DNA from: Gnetum montanum
Taxonomy: Eukaryota > Streptophyta > Gnetopsida > Gnetales > Gnetaceae
Assembly: GCA_015680685.1 (NCBI GenBank)
Contig: MNCI01025012.1
Coordinates: 34,246 to 98,245, forward strand
DNA: 64,000 bases
Direction: 5' to 3'
Shown: one piece after another, positions 35,101-45,920 of the stretch
How the letters are laid out: every line of letters starts with the position of its first letter
Position numbering within the stretch: the first letter of the stretch is position 1
Program-made: the position numbers and the translations under genes
The notes under the pieces: generated by a model
Databases searched by the model: none
Seen by the model: the letters and a program-made list of their open reading frames with translations, nothing else
What the model was told of the DNA's origin: nothing

Positions 35101-37378
35101 GGAACTTGGGACATGCCTGTCCTCCTTGTAAAGAACTTGTTGAGAGGCAATGTGTCGGTAGACATCTTGGTAGTGAACGCATGATTAGGCTAATAACATT
35201 TTGCTATTGTATTTGCCAAAGGAACTGAACATATAGGAACATACTCATGAAGACATTTTTCATTGAGATTTGAAGCATGGTATTCAGATGTCACAAAAAT
35301 ATTATTGTCTATTTGTTTCAGATGATTTGCTCACAGAATATTTTATTTAGATGTGGCAATTATTGTAGCAACCTTGTTCTATGTGGAAACCATTTTTGCA
35401 AAAAGCCATACCATCTGATAGCTTCAGACGGTGTTGGAAATGGAATTATTGGAGACATGATGTTGGCAGAAGAGTGTGATGAATGCAACCTTCCATGCCA
35501 AAAGGTTCGTCATCATATGTAATTTCTTGAAGTATATGGTTAATTTTACTTCGTACATATGCATCTAATTTGGAAAGTTCTTTTTCTCAAACAGCTAATT
35601 GTTAAAAATTTGAAATGCTTTGAATGGTATGACTGGATTATACACTTTTCATGTGTATTGTGTAGTAGTTGAAGTAACTACTATCCAAGAAATTGACGAT
35701 CTTATGCGTGCTTTAGGAATACGGAACTGCAAATTCATTGCAAAGGGATTTTTGAACATGGATTGGTTCTTAAAAATAGGTCAGGAGCTTGAATTTTAAT
35801 CACCTATAGAAAAGACTACTAGCGGTAAGAAAATATATCTTAACATGAGCTAAAAAAGAAAAAATGCCAACCTGAATGTAACTATTCCATTTCTTAAGGG
35901 AAACTTTAACCAGAAATCTATTTGTTGTCAAATGATAAGGTTACCAGTTGAGCTACCACTTCATTGCGTGCAAGGAATTAGCAGATATAGGAAATAATTA
36001 GTGAAAAATAAATTATACTTGAAAAATGTGGAAAATTCTGGAAAGTACTGTGGAAGTTAGTTTAATACTTTTTACAAATGAAATATACCAAGCATTCTTT
36101 TTATAACCATTAGATTTGAACTTGCAATTAAAAGATTTTGTTTTTAAGAAGTTGTACCATAACCATTAATTTCTTGTTGCATAATCTTCCAAACCGAGAA
36201 ATAGTTAAAATTGGAAGCATCACACTTTGATGCTAACCAGCTTTTCACTTCAATTGGCAACTGTATAAAAAACAAACATTTGAAACAACATATTATATAT
36301 TTCCTCTAGACTTCTTATTCACGTTTCGCTTTTGCAAAAAATATCTGGTTCTTGGATCATCTGTTGTTGCAATGCTTTCTCCAAATTATGCATTTAACGC
36401 CACCATTATCAGTTCAATTTTGTCTTTCCTCATTTGTAAGTTTGTGTTGGCTCTCTAGGAGTGGATTTTTGAAATCAAAGTAAAATGGAAAGGGAAATAA
36501 CGCGAGGCTTCTAATTTTGTGAGAAACTTTAGGTTCTTTTCCCTCTCAGTATCCTGTGACATATCACCCTGCTTTGTTAGCATGTTGGAATTTCAGAAAG
36601 ACCATAGAAGCTTAAGTTAATTACTTCCAGGTGTTCCCAACTAATTCACAGGCATAGCAACAATTAATGAAGAAAATTTTCAATGAATGTAATAAGAGGA
36701 AGAACATTATTTGTAACCAAAGCAAATGTATGTGTAGAGACTAGAATCAAATCCTGCCATATAAAGTCCACAGAACAAAAACAAATGACATTTTATAGAA
36801 CACAAAGTTCCACAAAATATGCCTCACAGAATGGTCATTGAGACTTAAAATTTGATGTGTATATAAAGGGAACTTTTCGAAACTTGTGTTTACATAAAGA
36901 GTTCCATAACTATTTTTATGATTATCCATGGATCATTTTTTTTCAGGCTCTTTCCCTTTTTTAAGGTGCATAACAACATATAGTTACTGATTTATGCTGA
37001 CAAATGATACTATGGGCAATGTGTAGGTAAATAACAGCATAGATCGCTTATATCTAGGATATTTTGAATGAGTTTCAATGTGAATGTGTTTGTCACCAAG
37101 GTTTATATGATTTTAAAACATTCATGATTAAAGGTGTAAATTTTTATATTTTGACTTTGCATTTTCCTATTATTTACCATGACTAGAAACGAATAGCTCC
37201 ATGCCCACACCCATGCCTGCAAAAAGTGCCATCCTGGTGATTGTGGCTCTTGCAAGTTACACATTAAGCGTGCTTGTCACTGTGGTACCATGGTGTATGT
37301 ATTTGAATGCAGTCAAGTCAGTCATTTAGCTGAGTAGGAGCAACAAAGAATTCAGTCATGTAATGGGCCCTGTCACGG
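32113..37378 (+). pseudogene. NFXL2: NFXL2-like zinc-finger gene fragment, multi-exon pseudogene
   Basis: Exon-like blocks follow the order of the C-terminal half of plant NFXL2, a nuclear NF-X1-type Cys-rich protein. They are 32113-32179 (CAPCPITVHICCFCEGTSYE), 34606-34692 (GLKPPKC...APLCRHSPKCK), 34783-34871 (RCQYGPCPPCELTYDEELPC), 35021-35180 (CHGPRPPPNREFTLKTKKRK), 35322-35504 (CGNYCSNLVLCGNHFC) and 37189-37378 (CHPGDCGSCKLHIKRACHCG). Introns are kept, so this is not a retrocopy. Lesions: in-frame TGA at 34642-34644, a donor changed to AT at 35181-35182, a Cys of the CH motif changed to Tyr, an extra A in the run at 37221-37225, and TAG at 37335-37337. The N-terminal RING-like half and the last exons are absent. 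Confidence 0.85.
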
Positions 37379-37942
37379 GTATTTTTAAGGTTCCTGTTTC
37401 CTGAACTCTAGGTTTTGAAAATTGATATCTTTCCTATTGCTAATAAGGATCCTTGGTAGCATTATTTTCAAGCAAGGCATATTTTTGTATTATGGAGTTC
37501 AATTCTTTTATACAATATAAACAAATGAAGTCATGATATTTCACCAAGGATAATTTGGATCCTCTCACCATACTACAAATGTAAGTTTGTTCATGATGCA
37601 AATACGCCTAACTGTTAAAGCATTATATTCGTCAATAACTCTTGTTAATTATTGCTGGGCCTGATAGCTAGATGTTGACTTCAGCTGCCCTATCCTTAGG
37701 CAGGCTGTTTTCGAAGCTTGACTGGTTTCCTTATCATCAGTAGCGGATGCTTATGTTCGGTGGCAAACACAGAGCACTCCACGGGTTCCAGCCTAACGGT
37801 GGTTATGTGTATATTTGTGTTGGTATGCTGCAAAATAGGATTCATCAGCGATTGACATGATCAGGCTGGGTTTCGGTTGTTCCACGTTTTTCGGATTGAT
37901 TGAAGTCCAAGGCAAAAGGTGCAAAACGGGGCGAAGAAGAAC

Positions 37943-38539
37943 ATGAGAACAATGGCGAAGGCATATACATTGAGGATGATGCTATTGCTGCTGCTGTATG
38001 CAAGCAGTGCAAGTGCAAGGATAAGAAGCAGCGGAGGCCAACTTGGGTGCTTTAGCCTAATATACAGCTTTGGGGTTTCTTTGGCGGACACGGCCAATCT
38101 ACTCAAGGTGCTGCCACCAGAGGCACAAACGACCTTGCCCATCTCAACCTCCATACAACAACACATTCTTTGGGACTCCCACTGGAGGTGCTTCCAACGG
38201 CCACCTCGTAGTTGATTTCCTAACTCAAGCCTCTGCCATGCCTCCACTGCAGTCATACCTTGATTTCATCGATAATGGCAGCAGCAATAGCAGAGGCAAA
38301 GGCATCAACTGTGCGGTTGAAGGTGCTACTGCTCTGGACTCGAAAGACATGGTGTCAAAGCTTCATGCCAGACTAATTGTGGCTGTTTGTCTTACTCACC
38401 AAATGGACTGGTTTTTAATGTACAAGTCCAACTTCTGCAGCAAACAACGAAGCCAAGGACAAACAGACTACGCTATGCATCTCAGGATGCTTTGTTTCTT
38501 GTGGGCGAAATCAGCGACAAGATAAGGATAATTTCGTAG
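37943..38539 (+). pseudogene. GDSL esterase/lipase pseudogene
   Basis: The frame opens with a signal-peptide-like segment (MRTMAKAYTLRMMLLLLLYA) and GDSL block I as IYSFGVSLADTANLLKVLPP, where GDS has become GVS (the nucleophile Ser is kept). A frameshift near 38140 moves to the frame with PPYNNTFFGTPTGGASNGHL and VVDFLTQASAMPPLQSYLDF, then INCAVEGATALDSKDMVSKL. Near the end the frame shifts again, and the GND block is replaced by GEISDK before TAG at 38537-38539. The product covers roughly the first half of a ~360-residue secreted esterase. It lies 565 bases after the last NFXL2-like exon, on the same strand. No intact frame can be drawn. Confidence 0.82.
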
Positions 38540-38770
38540 CTGCCGAGGGCATGTACAGATGCCAGTTCGTGTTCGTATTCTGCGGAAGGAAGGCCACTCT
38601 CATGGTAGGAAACATGCTCCCACTCAGGGAAATCCTTGAGGCTGCCGTTATCTGCAATGTTGAGTAGAATGCCAGCGACCGTGGCTCCTTCACCTACGCC
38701 TCCAGCGACTACGCCATTGTCATCCCCCACAATCCCGATAACAATACCACATGTTTGCTGGGCCATTTTA
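38540..38770. other. Coding-like stretch of unclear strand after the GDSL pseudogene
   Basis: Higher GC than its surroundings and open on the minus strand (38482-38766, 94 codons), with few stops in one plus frame ([20 protein letters not shown]). The plus frame has a faint dirigent-like look, but I cannot support a family. It may be the remains of the GDSL C-terminus or of another gene. Confidence 0.3.
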
Positions 38771-38955
38771 TATATATATAATTTTTAAGAAAAAAAAGGG
38801 GTATTGTTACTTACGGAGAAAAGAAATTAATGGGATATTTGTGTAACACCTAATATAAAAGGGAACATTTGGCTATTATCCCTTTTATTCATATTGAAGT
38901 TGTAACTTCCAACTATGATATTTGTAACTAATTTTAATTTTGATTACCATGAAGA

Positions 38956-39150
38956 CACTTGGCAATTAAAAAGGTCACTTGTCAACTACAACCTTTTTTA
39001 TCTCCATGGTGACCACTTGGCAATTAAAAAGGCCACTTGTCAACTACAGCTTTTTTGTCTCCATAGTGTCCACTTGGCAACTAAATGGGCCACTTGGCAA
39101 CTTAATGAAACACTTGTCAATTGTAGCTTTTTTATCTCTATAGTGGTTAT
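38956..39150 (+). repeat. Tandem 57/58-bp repeats upstream of a TATA box
   Basis: Units start at 38956, 39014 and 39071 with CACTTGGCAA(C/T)TAAA, (G)CCACTTGTCAACTACA and CTTTTTT(A/G)TCTCCAT.GTG. A partial extra unit lies at 39091-39130. They lie about 85-280 bases upstream of the TATA box at 39232. Confidence 0.8.
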
Positions 39151-39224
39151 AACCATCCAAAATAGTTACAACCTCCTAACTTGTTGGGCAAGTTAGCTAA
39201 GATATTTTAGAATGTAACTACCTT

Positions 39225-39600
39225 TGGAAACCTATAAAAAGGCTTCAGGGGTTAGAAGAAAAGGGGGTCTCATTTTTGAATCACACACTTGGGGTCACAC
39301 TTGGAGTCACACATTGTGAAAGATTGCTTGTAAGATGGCTTACTAAAGAAAATATTTCAGCCTCTTTGTCATAGTCCTGTGAGTTATGCTTATTGTTTTT
39401 TATTTTGTCTAAATTGTTTAGCTAGTGGTTTAGATAGTATCATCCTTGGCAAGTAATTTTGGGATTTTTAGATTGTTCTTATTGTTCTTGTTGTACAATT
39501 GAAAATTTTTATTAAAATTTTGCCATAGAAGCGCTTGTGTTTGAAAGCCTTAAGAGCTTTTTAGTAGTAAATTTGGTTATTGTGCAACGTATAAGAACTG
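39225..39600 (+). promoter_or_regulatory. LTR-like core promoter and leader
   Basis: ACCTATAAAAAGGCTTCAGG at 39230-39249, followed by short repeats ACACACTTGG/ACACTTGGAGTC and a leader. With the tandem repeats upstream, this looks like the U3/R part of an LTR of a family different from the gypsy elements here. I found no partner LTR or coding region, so a solo or truncated LTR is most likely. Confidence 0.45.
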
Positions 39601-40439
39601 CTATTGAGATCGTTGTAAGAGAGCCTCTGCTTGTAGTCATGCCGTTGAACGATTCAATAGTCAAGAGGGTTCAGAAAATATTTGGTATTTTGATGGGACC
39701 AGAATAGCTTCTTTTTATCTTTAAAGTGAATCTCCGTGGTATTTCAATCAGAAATTGTCAAGTCTTTTGAAGGTTCTGTTGAATGCAATTGTTGACATCC
39801 ATTATCTAGCCAAAATGGAGTCTCGTACGTGGTAGTTTACGCAGCAATTTTTGGTAGCATAGTAGGATTGTCTTGAAGAAATTGCTTATTTGGGCCTTGG
39901 AAGTTTGAACAATTCATAGATATTGAATTTGGGATAGCTTTATTGCGAAGTGTTTACTCATATCATTTTACCTTGTTTAAATATTTGAGGTCCACGCAAA
40001 TCTGCTTTCTTTTCTGTCTATTTCCATCGAATCTTGCTCTATTTCTAGTTTTCTTGTGGAACTATCTCTTTCTCTAGGGAAAATTAGAAGTACATTCGCA
40101 GAGTTGTGCTCAAATGTTTTTACAAAATTTTATTTCTTACAAGTAGGTATTATAAGGACCGCATAGACTAGGCAATTGGACAAAATAGGAACTCTCAACA
40201 ACTCACAGTACTTAGGAAAGTTGGCCGAATCTCTTATTGATAAGTTATTTGTAGTTTACACACAACGCAATCGTTTCATATTTCACAACAGCACACAGCA
40301 ACAGCACACACACATACTCACATTAACTACTGAGTTTATTTGGAGGTATCTGGGCCTTGGTGTTGTCAGATATCAGCAAGCACCTAAATCCTGTTCGAGG
40401 ACACTCGTTGGCGGTTGTGTCCCAAACGGTCGCCAACGG
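39601..40439. other. Non-coding stretch up to the element D breakpoint
   Basis: No gene recognised. A short frame at 40176-40442 (88 codons) has no family. A perfect 8-bp inverted repeat (CGTTGGCG at 40406-40413, CGCCAACG at 40431-40438) sits exactly at the junction with the truncated LTR. Confidence 0.5.
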
Positions 40440-40984
40440 TGATAAACCTTGCAACATTCAGAATAGCTTATTTATTGCATTTAATGTTATTCATAGTTAG
40501 TTCACACTTTCATTAGTTAATTGATATTGTTTTTATAAAGTTATTAATCTTCAACAAGTAAGCACACTCAGTATGACCACTTCAAGCATACGTGGAACAC
40601 TTGGTAACCCAGTAACGACTAGCGTTTGGTAATCCCAATAGTGTTACACTGGTTCAAGATGTGTCTGGCAAGTGGGAACGGATGCTGGTGTTAGGACTAG
40701 CTAGAGCATAGTTGATTAGTTAAATTAAATTAGTTACTCACTTATTTCATTTCTCCACTTTAAGCACCAAGAACATAAAACATAAAAAGCCATAAAAATC
40801 ACATACCTTAGGTTTACTTAACCATACAATCATGTCGTACAAGTAAGCCTAGGAAGATAATGATCACATAACCCATCCTTATTCTGTGAAGGCACATAAG
40901 CACTTAGTCCTTGGAGTTTGACTAGATCACGTGTGAATGCTCGTATTCATATGGTTGGACGTAGGGGTACCTCATCACTCATCA
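40440..40984 (+). mobile_element. 5' LTR of element D, truncated
   Basis: It begins at GTGATAAACCTTGCAAC, corresponding to about 49560 of the 3' LTR, and ends CACTCATCA. About 260 bases of U3/R, with palindromes and TATA box, are absent and replaced by unrelated sequence. The remaining part is almost identical to the 3' LTR, including the TTAGGACTAGCTAGA and AAAACATAAAAAGCC blocks. Confidence 0.88.
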
Positions 40985-41006
40985 TCAGTGTTGTTGCTAG
41001 GGACTT
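40985..41006 (+). other. Primer binding site of element D (degraded)
   Basis: TCAGTGTTGTTGCTAGGGAC directly after the LTR, a C-to-T and G-to-A altered form of the tRNA-Asp-type site. Confidence 0.6.
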
Positions 41007-41120
41007 TGTTGTTTGTGCGCTGATTAGAACTTAGGAAATCTTTCCATCATTGGAACAAACCCTTAGGGTTAGTTATTTTACAATCATCAAAAAGAGAGTA
41101 TTACACACTGAATAATCAAT

Positions 41121-43640
41121 CATGTCTCCTTCTTCTTATGAGAGTGCTTCACCACCTAGGTTGGACACCATGAACAATCGGAGGCGAAGTGTATAGGATA
41201 ATCTACCAATGCCCCAACAGTTTCGCTTGGTATACATTCATCCTAATGAGTATATACCAAACTTTACCTTTATCCTCCACCAGGATGAACAACTGCATTG
41301 GCAAGATTTAGAAGGTAGCATAGTGTTACCCCCCAATCACTTAATCCCAAGCATGCTTCTTCGTGCTCTCACAAGAATCAATATGCAGCACTTACAATCG
41401 AAGTGTGTTGTGCATGAACAAGATTCGAGATATTATCAACCCATGAAGGCACAACATCAAAGGGACCTACAACAAGAGAGACATTACAAATCTATGAATG
41501 GAAAGTGGTCTCAAGATGTCCTGTATGTCATAAGTGAAAATGAGGGTGGTAATCCTACCTCGGGAGGTTTTCCAAATAACGATGTTCCTCTCGTTGACTT
41601 CGATCAAGGAGTTGTGTATCATAATCTTCACTCAACCATTCATAACCTAGATTCTAATACCAATGGACACAAAGGATCTAAAAAAGGAACATGAACACAT
41701 GACAACAACAGACATTCCAATCTTAACTATGACCAAGGCTAAGACCACCAAAGAGAAAGTGACAAACATTGTCACGGTGCCAATCCTCCTTCCTCTTCAC
41801 CTTCATCATCTCCTTCATCCTCTCCTTCGAGATCTGAACACAATCACAAAGGAAATGACCATGAGGACAATGGTAAGTGAAACAGAGATCATAGACAAAA
41901 TAGTCAAGAAAGGGGACGAGGGCATTCCAGAGAAACATATCACGAAAGAAAGGAGAGTAGAGAACAACATAGGCATCATAGATACCATACACCGTACAAT
42001 CATGATGAACCCCTACTCACCACCTAAAGTATGTTAGACATAACAGAGGCCATTAGGATTCTAACAAGGCACCAAAAGGATAGTAGGATCAAAAGATTAG
42101 ACATGAACAACATCCCATGATTTGAAGGGGGATACAATGCTAATCCTCAAAATCATCTACAAGCGTTTCACAATGCATGTGCCTTGCAAAATGAGTGGCA
42201 AAAACTAAAGTTGTTTCCACGGACATTGATCAAGGAAGCAGAAAGCTGGTACTGATCCTTAGAACTACAATCCATTCGTCGATGGAGTACCATGTTGGAG
42301 CTATTCAACGATAAATATCAAATGTACTCCCGAGTGTCCAACCTGCATAAGCAAATCCAAGGATGGAAACAAGGAAGACACGAACCCTTGGATGCAATCA
42401 TGGGTCAATATTATGCATTATTACATCATTGTCCTGGCCATGGTTACTCGCAAAGGGAACAACTACGCCATCTTGTAGATGGGCTTAGGTACAAGACGCA
42501 AAGAACCCTTGGGACTTATGCCTAAGGAAGGTTATCTGAGCTCAGAGCCCATCAAATACAAAGATCGTTGGAGCAAGTTGCCAAAGAGGAAGGTGAGTTA
42601 AGGAAAAGAAAAAGTATGAAGGAATACAACAGAGATCCTTCCCTCTGAAAGAAGGAAGTTAGATTTTGTGAAGATGAAGAAGAGTCACCACTTGAAGAGA
42701 TGGTGAATAGGAAGACTTTACCCATTCAAAAATTTGCATCAAAAATATTGGCAAAGGTAGATCAAATGTGAAATTCCCTAGATGATAAATTTTAAACCAT
42801 TCTAAAAATAGTAGAGTCTAGAGAGTAGGGTAGTGACCAAGAGAAAAGGAAAAAGAAAGAAGCTGAATATGCACGTAACAAGGGTAAGGGAAAAGTTGTC
42901 GTCATTGAGGAGGTTGTGGATTTAGACATAGATAATGATGGCAAGTGTGAGATATGCCAATATAACCATCCTAAAGGATGTTTCCCAGTAGTATCACATC
43001 TACAAGAGTCTAGGGTGTATGCACTAAACCCATGATTAAACAGACAGCAAACACCCCGACGGTTACCTTATCCTCAGGGTAATCCAAGGTAGTTCCACCA
43101 ACCCTTGACATATTATCCAAGTGGAACCCCATCACAACCAAATGAATAATATCAACAATGGTAGCATCCACAATCATGGGGAATGCCATTACCACGTTAA
43201 CAATACCCTTACCGTCAACCTGATCCATATGGGTATTGCATTCAGCAGTTGATCTCTCCATGTGACTCCACTAGTCACGTCACTCCTCAGCCTCACCAAC
43301 AGATCCATGAGTACTATAAAACCCCTTCTCCTAGGGATGATGTTCCATAAATGAATTATCCTTCTCATCTGATTATACCTCTTTCACCCTTAGCTCCATT
43401 ACCACCTACTCCAACTATGCAGGGTGAGCTTCCCACCCAACTATAGCAACGTAACGCTACAAGGGTTGTCAATCCTCAACCTACTATTGGTTTAGACAAC
43501 CAATCAAAGAAAAGACCTTTCTTTAGAACCAACAGTCCAACCAAGTCCTTACAACCACAAGTAACTAATTGTCCAAATGCCTCACCATCATCGTTTGAAC
43601 CTTCGGAGCTTCCTTCGAACCAAAGACTACACCCAACACA
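41121..43640 (+). pseudogene. gag of element D, nearly readable
   Basis: It begins MSPSSYESASPPRLDTMNNR and hits a TAG within 30 codons. The open frame 41209-41694 has QFRLVYIHPNEYIPNFTFIL, and the gag core reads NPQNHLQAFHNAC, STMLELFNDKYQMYSRVSNL (open 42292-42525) and HHCPGHGYSQREQLRHLVDG. A basic linker follows, then a knuckle CEICQYNHPKGC (CX2CX3HX3C, about 42953-42988). A Pro/Gln/Tyr-rich tail leads into protease. Stops at Gln- or Trp-type positions and a frameshift near 41690 prevent translation. Gag would form particles and bind RNA through the knuckle. Confidence 0.85.
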
Positions 43641-44152
43641 TATTGTCATGTTAACCCATGCCATTATCGATTGGATTAAAGCTGGCCATCTTCCTCGAAA
43701 ATTCTTTGATCCTGGAAGTCCTCTTATATATTTGCAAATCATTGGAAATGAGCCTTGCAAAGGTCTTTTGGATTTAGGTTCTAGTGTTAACTTAATCTCT
43801 CAAGAAATGTACAAAGCTTGGAACCTACCTCCACTAAAAAAGAGTAACATTCGTTTAGAGTTGGCTGACCAATCCATCACTATCCCATTAGGACTAGTGA
43901 AGGACATTGTCACCATTGTTTGTGGGTGGTCGTATCGAGCTGATTTCCTAGTGATTCAAGTCAACAACTATAAGGGGGACTTCCTAATCATAATGGGAAG
44001 AGCATGGCTAAGCACAATTGATGCACGCCTAAGAATCCGCAATCTTTCCTTAGAAATCTCAAAAGAAAATACATTTGGAAAGAACGAGAAGAAAAACATT
44101 CCATGCATCGTATACAATGACACAGGGTGTAACTGCGTGCAAAAGTCTTGAT
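43641..44152 (+). pseudogene. Aspartic protease domain of element D
   Basis: An open frame of 167 codons. The active-site region reads EPCKGLLDLGSSVNLISQEM, the DLG(S/A)S form common in plant gypsy proteases, and a second conserved part is GDFLIIMGRAWLSTIDARLR. This domain is intact, although the polyprotein around it is not. It ends in a TGA at 44150-44152. It would process Gag-Pol. Confidence 0.8.
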
Positions 44153-45480
44153 TTGTACAATGCTTAACACTGCCTACATGCAACCAGTGTGCACAAGTAT
44201 GGATATACAAAGATGCCTGTATGCAACAGCCACAAGACAAGAAGGCGCCCAGTGGCTAACAATTGACCAAGAAAGCAATTCAACTATATGCATGGAACCA
44301 ACTAAGAGCTTGACCTGCGCCTACATCGATAGCATAGATGCATTAAAGCAAGTCCACCGCCAACTTCCAAGTCCTAACATCGAAAATATCAACTGGGGGA
44401 AGTTGAAAATCCCTGATGAGTTTAAGCAAGAGCCCCTCCAATTAAAATCATTACCCACTGGTATGGAATATACATTTCTCAATAATGGAAAACCAATAAT
44501 TATCAATGCTAAGCTCGCTCCTCAAAAAAAAAGAAAAATTGTTGAAAATGGTAAACAAATGGTTGAAAGCCTTTGCTTGGTCATATCCCAAGTTAACCGA
44601 AATAGATCCTAGGATATGTCAACATAGAATTTACATTGATGCCTCCATGAAGCCTCGATGATAACCATAAAGACGAATGAACCCAAAGCTTAAGCAAGTG
44701 GTTAAAGAAGAAATTGAACAACTTCTAAAAGCTGGGTTCATCTACCCCATTGCTGATAGTGAATGGGTTAGCCCATTAGTCATTGTGCCTAAAAAAGGAG
44801 GTAAATGGAGGATGTGTATACACTTTAGGCTACTGAACATAGCAACATTTGAAGATCATTTTCCACTGTCATTCGTTGACCAAGTCTTAGATACCATTGC
44901 AGGGCATTTCTACTATAGTTTTCTAGATGGTTACAATGGATATAATCAAATTCAAATAGCACCAGAAGACCAAGCCAAGACTACATTCACAAGTCCTTGG
45001 GGGACATTTGCATATAAGTAGATATCTCTTGGCTTGTGTAATGCCCCAGCAACATTTCAACATCTGGTTCTAAGTATATTTCAATAGCAAATAGGAAATG
45101 GTGTGGAGGTCTTTATGGATGATTTCTCCACCTACAAAGCAGACTTTGAATAAGCATTGGACCAATTAGAACAAGTACTAAAACGATGTGTAGAAACCAA
45201 CTTAAGGCTCAATTGGCAAAAAAGCCATTTAATGGTCCAAGAAGGCATTGTGTTAGGGCATAAGATTTCACAAATAGGGATAGATGTAGATCCCGAAAAG
45301 ATTAAAGTCATCCAAGGAATCACTCGTCAACCTAAAACTATAAAAGATATCTGATCATTTCTTGGACATACTAGCTATTATAGACGCTTCATCAAGAACT
45401 TTTCAAAGATTGCAAAACCATTAGTAGAATTAATGAAGAAGGATGTACCATTTGAATGGACCAAAAAATGTGAGCTACTT
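44153..45480 (+). pseudogene. Linker and reverse transcriptase of element D
   Basis: The linker frame 44148-44612 includes MEYTFLNNGKPIIINAKLAP. RT starts about 44677: NPKLKQVVKEEIEQLLKAGF, EWVSPLVIVPKKGGKWRMCI and YYSFLDGYNGYNQIQIAPED, then a TAG after FAYK. The catalytic block is GVEVFMDDFSTY with both Asp residues, followed by ETNLRLNWQKSHLMVQEGIV and [20 protein letters not shown]. At least four stops interrupt it. The match to Athila/Tat RT is clear. Confidence 0.88.
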
Positions 45481-45920
45481 TCCAAACCTTGAAATAGAAG
45501 ATCGTAGAAACACCCATTCTACAAGCTCTTAACTAGTCCAAACCATTCCACATAATGACTAATATGTCCAACTTTGCTTTAAGAGCCATACTTACACAGT
45601 TAGATGACCAGAAACTATCCTATTACATTCACTGTGCAAGTCAAAGTATTGTTGGTGCACAACTCAATTACACCACAACAACAACAACAAAATTAATGAC
45701 TGTGGTATTTGCACTAGAAAAATTTAGGCACTATGTATTGGGCTATAAGATATTCATACACACGGATCATAGTGCAATCCAGTTCCTAATGAATAAACCA
45801 ATAGTGAGCCCTCGTATCATATGGTGGCTCATGATCTTACAAGAGTTCAACCTTACAATGATCGATCGTAAAGGCACCAAGAATGTTGTTGTTGATCATT
45901 TATCTCGATTACGATAGGAC
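45481..45920 (+). pseudogene. RNase H of element D
   Basis: Long open frame 45555-45917: HCASQSIVGAQLNYTTTTTT, TKLMTVVFALEKFRHYVLGY, HTDHSAIQFLMNKP and NVVVDHLSRLR. A run of ACA codons (Thr) has replaced the usual TTEKEL motif, so the conserved Glu is missing, and MTNMSN stands where DAS is normal. It is therefore inactive although open. The domain removes RNA during reverse transcription. Confidence 0.85.

Noticed and set aside
37861-38256. Minus-strand 131-codon open frame as a gene
   Set aside because: It is the shadow of the plus-strand GDSL pseudogene, whose motifs are clear on the plus strand.
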